From Hypomesus transpacificus (Eukaryota; Chordata; Actinopteri; Osmeriformes; Osmeridae): a stretch of DNA of 64,000 nt. Shown here piece after piece: positions 1 through 10,360 of this stretch; positions within the stretch are counted from its first letter, which is position 1, and every line of letters begins with the position of its first letter. The translations under genes and the position numbers were made by a program. The notes beneath the pieces are model-generated. The model saw only the letters and a list, made by a program, of their open reading frames with translations, did not search any database and had not been told where the DNA came from. The stretch spans positions 15,237,450 to 15,301,449 of the forward strand of contig NC_061070.1 in NCBI RefSeq assembly GCF_021917145.1, read 5' to 3'.

Positions 1-3000
1 GGGGGGGCAGTCAAACATGGAGGAACAGCCCCCTCTAAAGAAAGGTACGGGCTGGGTGCCGGTGGCGGGGAAGGGGCCGCCCTCGTTTGTGGGGGTGAGA
101 GGAAATGCGAAGGAGAACCCCGCCCAGAGACGTGTATTCCTCCGCCCCAGAAAGAGACTGTCTTCCTGGAAGAAGTGATGCTGGCCACCTGAACACGTGC
201 ACACACACACATACATACACATACTGTTTAAATTAAACTTTTGACGGTAGTTTTTCTTTTAAAGGTAGTTGTTCTGTATGTATTATGTTTAAATAAAGTT
301 TTTTTTTTGTGTTTTTTTTTTTTTTGGTCTGTGGGCTACTCCCAAAATAACTTTTTGAATCAATTGATGATCATAAATCATGCAAAACACAAATACGAGT
401 CCCTCTAGATATTGTATGAAGGACGTCGATACTGGAAAGTTTTGCAGTATATTTACTGGTGATGGTACCTTTTGTTTTCATTCCTTGTAAGGGGGGGGGG
501 GGGTTTCAACCACAGAATTGTATTGCTTAGTATGACATTCTTCCGAGAAGCTTTTATATTATGCATGCCTATCTGAAACAACACAATCATAAATGAAATG
601 TTACTTTCTTATGAACGCAACCCAATTTCTTATGAATCAGTGGATTGTTTTGCTTCTTTCTGGTAGGATCTTTTGGGGAGGATGAGGAGGACAGACTGCA
701 AGATGAAATGCAGGACTTCTTGGCCCCCCTTGCTGACATGGACGTGGAGGGGTGTGGCAGGCTGGAGGAACGCCTGGGAGAGCTGGAGGAAAGAGGCCTG
801 CGCGAGGAGCAGCACACTCAGGAGCTAACCATGGAGCTACGGGAGGCTAAGCAGGGGAAGGAGGAGGCCCTTACTGCCCTCATGGAAGCTACACAGGGGA
901 AAGAGGAGGTCCTAACTGCCCTCATGGAAGCTACGCAGGGGAAGGAGGAGACCCTAACTGCCCTCATGGAGGCTACACAGGGGAAGGAGGAGGCCCTTTC
1001 TGCCCTCATGGAGGCTAAGCAGGGGAGGGAGGAGGCCCTAACTGCCCTCATGGAGGCTAAGCAGGGGAGGGAGGAGGCCCTAACTGCCCTCATGGAGGCT
1101 ACGCAGGGGAAGGAGGAGGCCCTGGCTGCAGTTACACTCGAGAAGGAGGAGGTTATCAACCAGACTACCAGAGCGGAGCAAACCCTGAATGACCTGCAGG
1201 CTGAACTGGAAATATACGACCACCAGCTCAGAGAGAAGAACGCTCTGATTGAGACCTTGACCCTGGAAGTCAAACGGCTGGGGCAGGAATCGGAGGGGGT
1301 TGAAGTCTCGCCAGGAATACAGAAAGACGTTGTCAGAAAGGAGTTAATGACAGTTCAGAAGGAGCTTTCAGAGGCCCAGGAGGAGAGGGAGAAGACACTC
1401 CTGCAGGTCCACACTCTGGAACAGGAACTAGGAGAGGCTAAAAACCAGCTTTCCCAACAACAGCTGTCTTCAGACCAGCAGATAGAGATACTACAACAGA
1501 AGCTAAACGAACAACAACTGACCTTGGAACAGCAGCTGGAAGATCTTGAACAGAAGCTTGCCCAAAACAAGCTCAGCTCTGAACGCGAGATAAAAGAGCT
1601 CAAAGAAAAGTTCAACCAACAAGTGCTAAACTCAGAACAGCAACTAAAGGAGTTCAAGCAGAAACTCGCGGAACAAGAGCTGAATTCAGACCACCTGAAG
1701 GCACAGCTGGAGGAGGGTGCTGCTGCTGAGGTCTTAAAGGTCAACAGCTCTGCAGAGAAGGAGGACCTGAGCAGATTCAACTCTAATCTGGAGGCTGAGG
1801 TTTTGACCCTGAGGTTAAAGGTCACTGACCTGGAGGAGAAGCAGTGTGCCCGGGACGCAGAGAAAGAGGCTACCGCAGATGCCCTGAACCAGTCTGAAAG
1901 CCACCAGCTGCCATTACCAACAGGAGAAATGGAGAGAAGGCAAGCAGAGAAGGAGGTGGAGATGGAGAGAAGGATGGCAGAGAAGGAGGAGGAGATTGAG
2001 GCAAGGCTAGCAAAGAAGGAGGAGGAGATTGAGACAAGGCTAGCTAAAAAGGAGGAGGAGGTGGAGAGAAGACTCGCTGAGAAGGAGGAGGAGGTGGAGA
2101 GGAGGCTAGCAGAGAGGCAGGCGCAGGTGACAGGACTGCAGAGGAGCCTGCGGGAGGCGCAGGAGCGCCGAGAGGAGGAGGAGAGCACGGCGGTGCAGGA
2201 GGCGAGGAGGAGGGAGGTGGAGAGACGGCGGGAGCTGCTGGCTGTGGCGGAGGAGGCCATCGCTGAGAAGGATGCCGAGCTGGAGAAGAAAGCCCAGGAG
2301 GTCTCCAGGTAAGACCTTCAAATTTCCAACATGGGTCCTTTTCCCCTTGCTTGAGGCGGTTCCCAATAAAATGATTCAACTGTAATTCGTATCTCATTAT
2401 CAGTATAATTTCACTGTAACTGTGCCAGGTTATAACTACTGTATATTGTTGGGTCATCAATGTCTTTGTCCTCCTCAGTCTGAAGGAGGCTGCCAAGCTG
2501 GACTCAGACAAGGTGAAGAGCATCAGTTTAGACCTGCAGAGGAAGGAGGACGACACCTCTGACCTGAAGGAGAAACTGGCTGACTCCAAGAAACAGATAC
2601 TGCAAGTCCAAAAAGAGGTACAATTCACACTTAATATTCCCACCCAGTCCCAAAATCATCCTAACTCCTTCACACTCATTTATAAACATCTAAATGACTT
2701 TCTGCTGATTGCCCTTTTTCCCCAGATCTGCACCATGCGTGACGAGGAGAAATCCCTGCGCCAGAAGCTATTCGATTTGGAAAAAGCTAAGAAGCAGTTT
2801 CAGGCAGACCTGGCCAGCAGAGACAAGACCATCCAGCACCTCCGGACAGACAGCCGGCCTGACGACAGCCTGGCGCTCTACCAGAAGGCCTGCAGAGGTA
2901 CCGGGCCCTGGCCCCCCCTGGAGCTCTCTCAGAAGGATCCAGAATCATGTCCGCTCTCAACTCCATCCAGCACCCCGTTTCCTTCTGTGCAACCCCAAAA

Positions 3001-6000
3001 CTGTATGATGCAGTAAAGGCCAGGCTTGTGTGTGTATAACTGTGTGTGTGTCTTTTGTGCAGACCTACAGGCTCGTGAGCGTGCAATGGAGGACATGCGT
3101 CTGGCGCTGGTGGAGCAGGAGGAGACCCAGGAGCAGCTGGATCAGGTTCTGGAGGAGAGACAGGATCAGATCCAGGCCCTAGCTGACGGTGAGATACGCT
3201 GTCTACACACCCACGTGGGTGTCCTACCCACCATAACCGTCCAGAGAAAGCTCAAGCGTCAGACGGTTGATGTGTCTTGTTTCCAGAGGTTGGGAAACTG
3301 AGGAGCTTGTTGGGGAACAAGGATGCTGGGAAAGTCATGCCCTCCCTGAGAGAGAGCCGATCAGATGACTTGAAACTAGCCAATCAGGAAGCAGCTCGGG
3401 CTCAAGAGAGTTTGAAGGTAGGAGTTTTACAGAGATACTTTTTGGCTGCCCTTTTTGTCGCACTGGCGTCACGGTAATTGTATGTGTGCGAGCCACAGTT
3501 GTAACTGTTGTGTGTGTGCCTGTGTGTTGTCGGTGTAGCTGAGCACAGAGAAGCACCAGGCTGACAGGAGAAAGTGGCTGGAGGAGAAGATGTCTCTGAT
3601 TGGCCAGGCCAAGGAGGCAGAGGACAAAAGGAACCAGGAAATGAGAAAGTTTGCTGAGGACAGAGAAAAAAACTCCAGGCATCAACGTCAAATGGTAAAC
3701 ATGGACGTCCCCTAGTGGGCTTATTAAGCCACAGCTGTCAGCTTCTTGCCCAAAGGCCATGAAGAAGAAAAAAATAGGAAGCTGGGGGAACAAAAAGCTA
3801 CGCTTTAACACCCAGCCTCCAGTACTGTATGTTAAGACAATTGCTTGATTGACCATGATTTGTCACTGCTGTAAATACACAGTTAAAACTATCTGAAGGT
3901 ATGTTGTGTGTGTGTGTGTGTTGCAGGAGGCCCTCTCTGCCACGCTGCATGAGAAGGAGCAGGACATGGAGAGGTGGAGGATGGAGAGAGACACCCTCGT
4001 GGCCGCTCTGGAGGTCCAGTTGCAGAAGCTCCTCTCCAGCAACGCTGAAAAGGACAAACTCATCGCCTCGCTCTCCTGCAGTACCTCATCTCAACCACCA
4101 GAGGTCAGTGTGGTAGAGATCATCTCTGGTAGAGTGTTGAGAGAGACCCAGACGCTTTTTCTTTTTCTAAAATAACAATGTTGATTACTGATTCCTCCGC
4201 TTCACTCTTCATCTCTTAATGTTGCTGTTTAGTTTTTAGTTTTCTATTTTAACAGTCTTAAATCATAATAACGTTCTGGCAAAATGTATGGTGCCGGCAG
4301 CACCTTTGTGTTGTGGCTAGGGCTGCACGATTATAGCCAAAACAGTAATCACGATTATTTTAATCAATATTGAGATCACGATTATTTGTTGATTGTAACC
4401 AAAACAAATGTTATTGTCACATTAATTCAAATTATAACTGCTTTCACATCCATATTGTGCTACATTCCTGCTAATTTACAAATATGTGCATCAAAATAAA
4501 ATAGGTTCTCTTATTCACCAAAATTCAGTGCATCTCCTTAAAGAATAAATAACAATTAATAAAGAAAACAATAAAGAAAATATAGCAAAACTTCAACAGA
4601 GCACAATTTTCCATTTTCCATTGTGTAAATACATTTTAGGAAGCCAAAAAGAAACAAAAAAAACCCCTGATACTATGAACGTAATTATGCATTTAAAATA
4701 TCGCTTGATCGCGTAAATTTGATCGTGGGAAGCCCAAATCGTGATTGTGATTAAAATGCGATTAATTGTGCCGGTCGCTCTGTCAGAGAGAGGGGCCGAG
4801 GTGAGCAGTCTGTAGGAGTCGCTTCAGGGCCACAGCAACACTCTGAGAACCAGCTGAGACCAGGTTTACAACCACAGCCACACAAGCAGGAAACATGCCC
4901 CGGGCGTAGATACAGGATATCACATTGATACAGGATAGATATGGAACATGGCAGAATAGACATGGCTCCTTAAATCACACATGTCTGTCTGACCATATGT
5001 CTTTTCTAGGATATATCGGGACATGTTTCTGTACCTCTTTTGCTGAGTGGCTGTGGTTCTTTGGTTGGCTCACAGTCCCAGCTTGATGAGCCTGTGGGCG
5101 AGGACGTGAAGCCCCACAGCGACGGCAGCCAACAGCTCCCCGCAGCCAGCTGCACCAGAACGTCTGTCAGCAGCAGCCAGGTAGGACTCTAAGGGCCGCT
5201 GTCAGCAGCAGCCAGGTAGGACTCTAAGGGCCGCTGTCAGCAGCAGCCAGGTAGGACTCTAAGGGCCGCTGTCAGCAGCAGCCAGGTAGGACTCTAAGGG
5301 CCGCTGTCAGTCACAGACGCGTGCCAGTCCCATGACACTGCACCACTATCTCGTCACCTCCCATTAGAACAGCCTACAAGTGTAAAAATAAGATCCCTTG
5401 GGTCTTGCTTTGAGACGGGGGGGGGGGGGGGGGGTCATTAAACACAAATTTGAATATCTTTTCCCCCCACTGAATTGAGTGCATCGACAGTATTAGGTTG
5501 TCCTGGTATTGTGTGGTCCCGTATGAGGTCCGTTAAAAGGACGGCGTGATATTACGCAACGTTACATCAGCAGCGTGTGCCCCTCTCGCAGGGGAACCCC
5601 TCGGTGCTCGACTCGTCCCAGATCTCCACGGAGAACGGCCGGACGAGCCGCTTCCCCAAGCCCGAGCTGGAGATCTCCTTCAGCCCGCTGCAGCCCAACC
5701 GCATGGCGCTGCGCCGGCAAGGACAGGACGAGGTCACCGTCAAGATCACCCGCTCGGCACGCAAGAGGAAGAGCACAGAGCCCGTCAAGGTGCTGGTTTC
5801 ACACACGCACACATACACATTCCACCATGTAGCACCGAATAGTGCATGAGGCAGCCACAAAAAGTCATTTTTCTCAGCTTCAGCTTGAGAAGCATTGACC
5901 GGTCTTCTCTGTGCATCCTGATTTGGCCCCCCAAAGGCCGACCGGGTGGAGGGCACAGTTGGCCGTAGCTGATGAGCAACTTTAGTTTGCGATTCTCCCC

Positions 6001-8926
6001 ACGATCACGGAGACTCCACATTGATTTTTCATCAGGCGACACCTCACGGGTTGTGCATCCGTAATTGCGCTGTGTGCTTATGGACTGAATACGATGATTA
6101 CAGTCTTGGGTTGACACATGGATTTTGTTATCGGGACTGTTTGAAATGTGCGAACGTGTTATCCCCTGCAACCCAAGGTCAGAATCCTTCCCAGCTTAAT
6201 GACAGAGGTGTCTTCATTAGGCTTAGAGAAGGTAGTCATGAAGCACTAATTAGCAGCAACTTAAAAACTAATTAGCATCCACCGTAATTCCATGCCACGG
6301 TCTACGTTCTTGTGATTTGCTCCCAGATCTCTCCTGCATTATGTAGGGCCGCTAAGAGCTCATGTAGCTCATCTGGTTACCGAACAGAGGGCTCTCTAGC
6401 TATTACATGATCCAGCTCATAGGCAGAATGGTAGATTAGTTACGTACCTTTTCCTTGTAAAAGCAGAACTGCTGGAGCATGAAATGACGGAAACAGATTA
6501 AATCGACAATCTAATGACATGCATGAGGTGAGATTGTAATATACATATTGTCAGGTCATTGCACTGGTGTGGTGGCTGTGAGAGTGGGACCTGTGGTCAA
6601 TATAGGATCAGGAGGAGGAAGAGGAGTGTTTATGGGGGTCGAAACTCTTGCGGTTTGAGACGAAAGTAATTCCATTAATGACTGCTCTTCTCTCTGCCCT
6701 GCTCCACACCACCCTGCTGACGACCATGCTTTACAAGAGGGAGGGAAGAGGAGAAGGGAGGGAGACACGGGGGATGAGTGTTGAGTTATGGTGGGGAAAG
6801 CCAAGAGAATGAAAGGAAGAGAGAGGGGGGGAGGGGGGGGGATTCGAAGAAAGAGGAAAGTGAAAAGGGGTGGAGGAGAAGGATAGGGGAATATGTGTTG
6901 GAATAAAGAGCGTGGAGGTAGAGCGCACAGCTTTTCAGTGGCAGTCTTTGTCTCGAGGTCTAAGGCGTGATGTATCCCACGGAAACCTATACTTATACAC
7001 ACAGGGAGTCTGTACCTTGTAGCTCACAGGGGAACTCACACACGCAAACACACACACACACAGAGACTGACACACGCACTCAAACATGCGTGCATACGAT
7101 ACGCACACACAGCCTCAGTAACATGACGGATGTCTCCTGCACTTACCCTCATACAGGGGCTAACGAAAACACTAGTGTCTAGGGAGCTTTGTGGTTCTCA
7201 GGCATATTCATAGACCCAGCCCCAAGCCGTCTGTCTCAGCCAACACAACTTTAGTCAGACATTAGCATTTTGAGGGCAGCAAGCTGTAAACAACCCTCCC
7301 CAGGTCCTGGTCTACTCCCCTGCTCAGAGAGCAGGTCCAGACTCCAGCAGGATTCTCTTCCACACTGGGATGCAGTCTGTTTCATCACAGGACAAACACA
7401 CCAGAAGATTGTGTGACTGGGTCACTGTGGGTCTCCTCTGGCTTGGGCATCCCCACCGGCATTGAATCCACCACCGGGTTCTGTCAATCGATATTTTTAG
7501 ATGGTTGAATTGTTTTATTTAGAAAAGCAGGCTTTCAGCCAAAACACCAAACAAGATATTGTTTTTTTTAATATTCAAATGAACACGTGTGAAGATATTT
7601 TTTTTATCATCCTACACCCTTTAAGATGGTTGCAACTAATCAAAGCGTTTTCGCCCAGGGAGTTTTCACGAGAACTTGAGCAGTGTAATTAAGGCCCTCT
7701 GGTTCTGGGAGAGCTGGACTGTTCACTCGTTTTCTGTTGACGCCACGTCGTTTCCTCCCGTGGATGAATGTTGCAGCAACCGAGTTGTTTTTAATCTCCA
7801 TAAAAAACAAATAGAAATCTGTACGATTAAGAATTCATACGCAAATGAGTTGATTTTTCCTGCCCTGTCTAACCAAGCATTTTCTCTCCGAAGAAGAAAG
7901 GCAACAAGATGGCTAAATCTAAAAAGAAAGCACACACAGCTCAGGTACTATGCCGCTTTGTTTCTTTGACATCCTTGACTCATCCGCTTGTCATTAGCCG
8001 GTTAATCATCCATCTTAATCACGCCCATACACCACCACCATGTCAGCTGTAGGGCACAGGAGGCACAGGGCAGGAAACGACCGCCACCTCCGCAAGTAAG
8101 ATCATTTAATGACAGCATTTAAAAAAAACACAGGGTTCATCTTCAAACAGCAAACGAGTGTTGCCCAACCCTTTCTCTCCCTCATCCTCCCTTTTTCTCA
8201 TCCCTTTTCACCCTTGTCTCCGGTCTGTCTGTTGTTTGTGCAGAGGTTGGTGTGGTCTCTGTGACGTTGTGTTGCGTGCAGTGAGCGTGCAGGTCCTTGG
8301 GGGGGGGCGGGGGGGGCATCAGAGGGAAGGCTGGTGGAAGCAGCCATAGTCTGTCACTCAAGCTACAACAACAGATCATTTATTTAAGAAGGAATACACT
8401 GATCTGTAACCGACAGGGTCTTTCTTCAGCCCCGGGCCTCTGTTTTGATCACTTATGTCAGTCAGGAGACTTTTAGGCTGATCTGCATGAATTATACAGC
8501 TGGCTGATTTGCTGATGGCTGGGTTCAAACGAGTCGACCTAAAAATCTGAATCTGGCTTTTCCTCATGTGGTAATGGGCTCTGGCATAATGGCCTGCCAT
8601 CACGATGACAGAGGGGCTCTTGACTGATGAAATGAGACATCTACTAATTAATGCAAGTAACAACATGTCCCCTTCCATCCCTCCATTCCTCCTTTAATTC
8701 TAGCATCAGATAGAATCTCTCAAGATGGAGTCGACTCACATTGCATTCTCTGTGTTTGTGTGTGTGTATTCTTGTGTCAGGATGAGGCAGAGAATGAAAA
8801 CCGGAGAAACACCAGAACCAGACTGACCCCTAAACTGGCCCCTCACCAGGAGGAGGTTAGAAACACACTGATACACATTCACCACAATGATCGAGATGTA
8901 TCCCTGTGTCACATACTCATTGTGTG

Positions 8927-8957
<31 letters not shown>

Positions 8958-9239
8958 AGTGGGGATCTCCAGCTGGCAGCAGTGGACACCAGTGCTCCAT
9001 GAGGCCCCAGGACTCCCAGTCCAGCCTTCGTAGCAGGAAGGAGGGAACCCTCCAGAAGATAGGAGACTTCCTCCACAGCTCTCCCAACCTGTTCGGCAGC
9101 AAGGGTTGGAAAGCCTTATAAACTATACTGTGGACACAACTACAAACTGAGTACCTACTATGGCACAGAGTTGTTGTGCTGACAAGCATAGGGGTTGATT
9201 GACTGCTCAAGTTTCTAAAAGCTTTTAACCCCCCCCCCC

Positions 9240-9271
<32 letters not shown>

Positions 9272-9660
9272 TCAGCTAAAAAGATCATGAAGCTCGTCAG
9301 CGGGCGGTCTCCTGACCCAGACGGGGGGTCGTCCTTCAGCGCCAGACCCAAGAAGCCCAAAAGGGCTTTGTACCACCCCGAGATCTCATCCCCCATGGAC
9401 CTGCCCTCCCACCCGGTCAGTGTCTGACATCCACAGCCCTGGCTCACAGGAGTAGCTACCTCTGCCGTCACTTCAGACAGTCGACAGGATTTGGGTTTCA
9501 AGTGCAGGAGACTCCTCAGCGATGAGGCAGCGACCCATGTGTGTAGTCTGATGTTTAGGCCTTTTCTTGTTTGTCCCAGATCATCAACAGAGACCCAGAG
9601 GAGAAGGAGAGCGACCACCTGATAATCAAGAGAAGACTCCGCTCTAGGACCGGCAAATGA
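1..9660 (+). CDS. kif20b: Kinesin family member 20B (M-phase phosphoprotein 1), 3' portion
   Basis: Plus-end kinesin of late mitosis and cytokinesis; only the stalk and tail are in the window. Predicted exons: <1-44, 667-2308, 2479-2617, 2726-2897, 3063-3188, 3287-3417, 3539-3694, 3927-4103, 5010-5180, 5592-5789, 8781-8855, 8960-9104, 9276-9415, 9580-9660 (TGA). All junctions keep one frame, giving 1131 residues plus stop. The junction 44/667 recreates PPLKKGS, matching the KIF20B PPAKKGS segment. Other blocks match human KIF20B as I remember it: LQRKEDDTSDLKEKLADSKK, KWLEEKMSLIGQAKEAED, RFPKPELEISFSPLQPN, KEGTLQKIGDFLHSSP, SKAKKIMK, and a C-terminus ending IIKRRLRSRTGK. The 1.64-kb second exon is almost all charged coiled coil and contains two tandem-repeat blocks. 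The motor domain and start codon are off the left edge. Donors at 5790 and 9105 are weak. Identity is very secure; individual exon ends slightly less so. Confidence 0.93.
843..1136 (+). repeat. Seven 42-bp coding repeats (14-residue coiled-coil unit) in kif20b
   Basis: Seven tandem in-frame copies of a 42-bp unit encode variants of EATQGKEEALTALM. Fourteen residues are two heptads, so the coiled-coil register is kept. Copies differ by a few bases (T/K, K/R, A/V/T), which indicates local expansion of a coding minisatellite. The opposite strand also reads open through it; that is a by-product of the repeat. Confidence 0.9.
1929..2126 (+). repeat. Six 33-bp coding repeats (11-residue, hendecad) in kif20b
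   Basis: Six tandem copies of an 11-residue unit of the type ERRLAEKEEEV lie in the same exon, about 790 bp after the 14-residue block. Eleven-residue periodicity is the hendecad, a near-straight or right-handed coiled-coil variant, unlike the heptad-based block upstream. The codons are mostly GAG and AAG, giving purine-rich DNA. Confidence 0.85.
4317..4771. mobile_element. Degraded hAT-like non-autonomous element in a kif20b intron
   Basis: The left end reads AGGGCTGCACGATTAT, with repeated ATCACGATTATT motifs following. The right end carries the approximate inverse (GTGATTAAAATGCGATTAA then TTGTGC). Such GGCTGCACGATTA termini are characteristic of a widespread fish hAT MITE group (remembered knowledge). 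The final right-end bases and a target duplication are not visible, and the interior is AT-rich with no coding sequence. It sits in the intron between the exons ending at 4103 and starting at 5010. Confidence 0.5.
5166..5305 (+). repeat. 35-bp x 4 minisatellite duplicating a kif20b splice donor
   Basis: Four perfect-looking 35-bp units begin at 5166, 5201, 5236 and 5271. Each contains the exon end AGCAGCAGCCAG followed by the donor-like GTAGGACT. The first copy is the natural exon/intron boundary (exon end 5180), so three extra potential donors follow at 35-bp steps. Using a later one would add a length not divisible by three and bring in an in-frame TAA. Confidence 0.85.
5790..8780 (+). other. 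Long kif20b intron with purine-rich tract
   Basis: About 3 kb between two confident exons. It contains a strongly purine-biased stretch at about 6727-6900 (runs of GGGAGGGAAGAGG type and G-runs), a short (CA)n region near 7030-7110, and a possible small in-frame exon at 7894-7944. No transposon or RNA gene was recognised in the remainder. Confidence 0.6.
7894..7944 (+). other. kif20b: Possible 51-nt cassette exon of kif20b
   Basis: An AG at 7892-7893 and a GT at 7945 bound 51 bases that are open in phase 0, the phase required by the flanking exons, and encode a basic peptide (KKGNKMAKSKKKAHTAQ). The neighbouring kif20b tail is also lysine-rich. The acceptor lacks a convincing pyrimidine tract right next to the AG, and I recall no matching residues in human KIF20B, so this may be chance. 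Confidence 0.2.
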
Positions 9661-10360
9661 AGACCACATCTCATCCCTCTTCTTCCTCTGCACTCTCCTC
9701 TGTCTACGTTCCCCTTTCCTCTACACCTTTCCTTCTGCTCCTGTCTCCATTTCACCCTCTTTCTTCCTCCCGCTGGTCCTCTCTGCAGTGTCTGACAAGA
9801 AGGGGAGGAGTCAGCTGGTGGGACTCAGTGGGATAAAGTGTTTCTGTTGATGAGTGTTATTGAGGCGGATTAGCCCTGCATATCGTACTGTATGTTTGAT
9901 TTATCGTACTACTTAACTCGCACTAATCTCCAAACGTATTTTGTTCTAGCTCAGAAAGATTTACATATCTGAAATCACATGCACTTTTCTTCTTTCTTGC
10001 ATTCAGTAGTTTATATCATTTATATATTATTTTATTCTTATTTAATGGTGCACATACAAAGTATCTCTTTAGGGACACTAATTTGTTTGTAATTTGATTT
10101 ACTAGACTGGCTATATTCAATTCTAGGTTATAGAGAAACTTTATAAGAGACTGTTTGAATTATCAAAAGACCATTCCATTCCATTTATTTTGTAGTCTTA
10201 TGATTAACGTCCATTCGGTGATTAGAATGTGTTAATTTCTTAAATATACCCTAAAGTCTTTTTGTAAGAGTTTTGTCTTATAGTTCCTCATTTTGTCATT
10301 TGTAACACTGCTAATGCACATACATACCAAGATGGTTAAATAAACAGCCTATGTAGCCTG
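9661..10360 (+). other. kif20b: kif20b 3' UTR and poly(A) signal
   Basis: AT-rich sequence follows the TGA. The first well-placed AATAAA is at 10339-10344, implying a 3' UTR of about 0.7 kb. No later coding sequence is seen before the htr7 gene. Confidence 0.65.

Noticed and set aside
2-300. Apparent gene end: open frame to a TGA at 176-178, then AATAAA near 290
   Set aside because: The frame is the kif20b exon reading into its intron. Splicing 44 to 667 recreates the conserved KKGS and continues the kif20b coiled coil, so the stop and AATAAA are intronic.
818-2260. Long Ser/Ala-rich minus-strand open frames under kif20b exon 2
   Set aside because: Reverse complement of GAG/AAG-rich coiled-coil repeats; low complexity, and the plus strand is clearly coding.
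8917-9693. 258-codon minus-strand frame
   Set aside because: Antisense to confirmed kif20b exons and a TG repeat; no recognisable domain.
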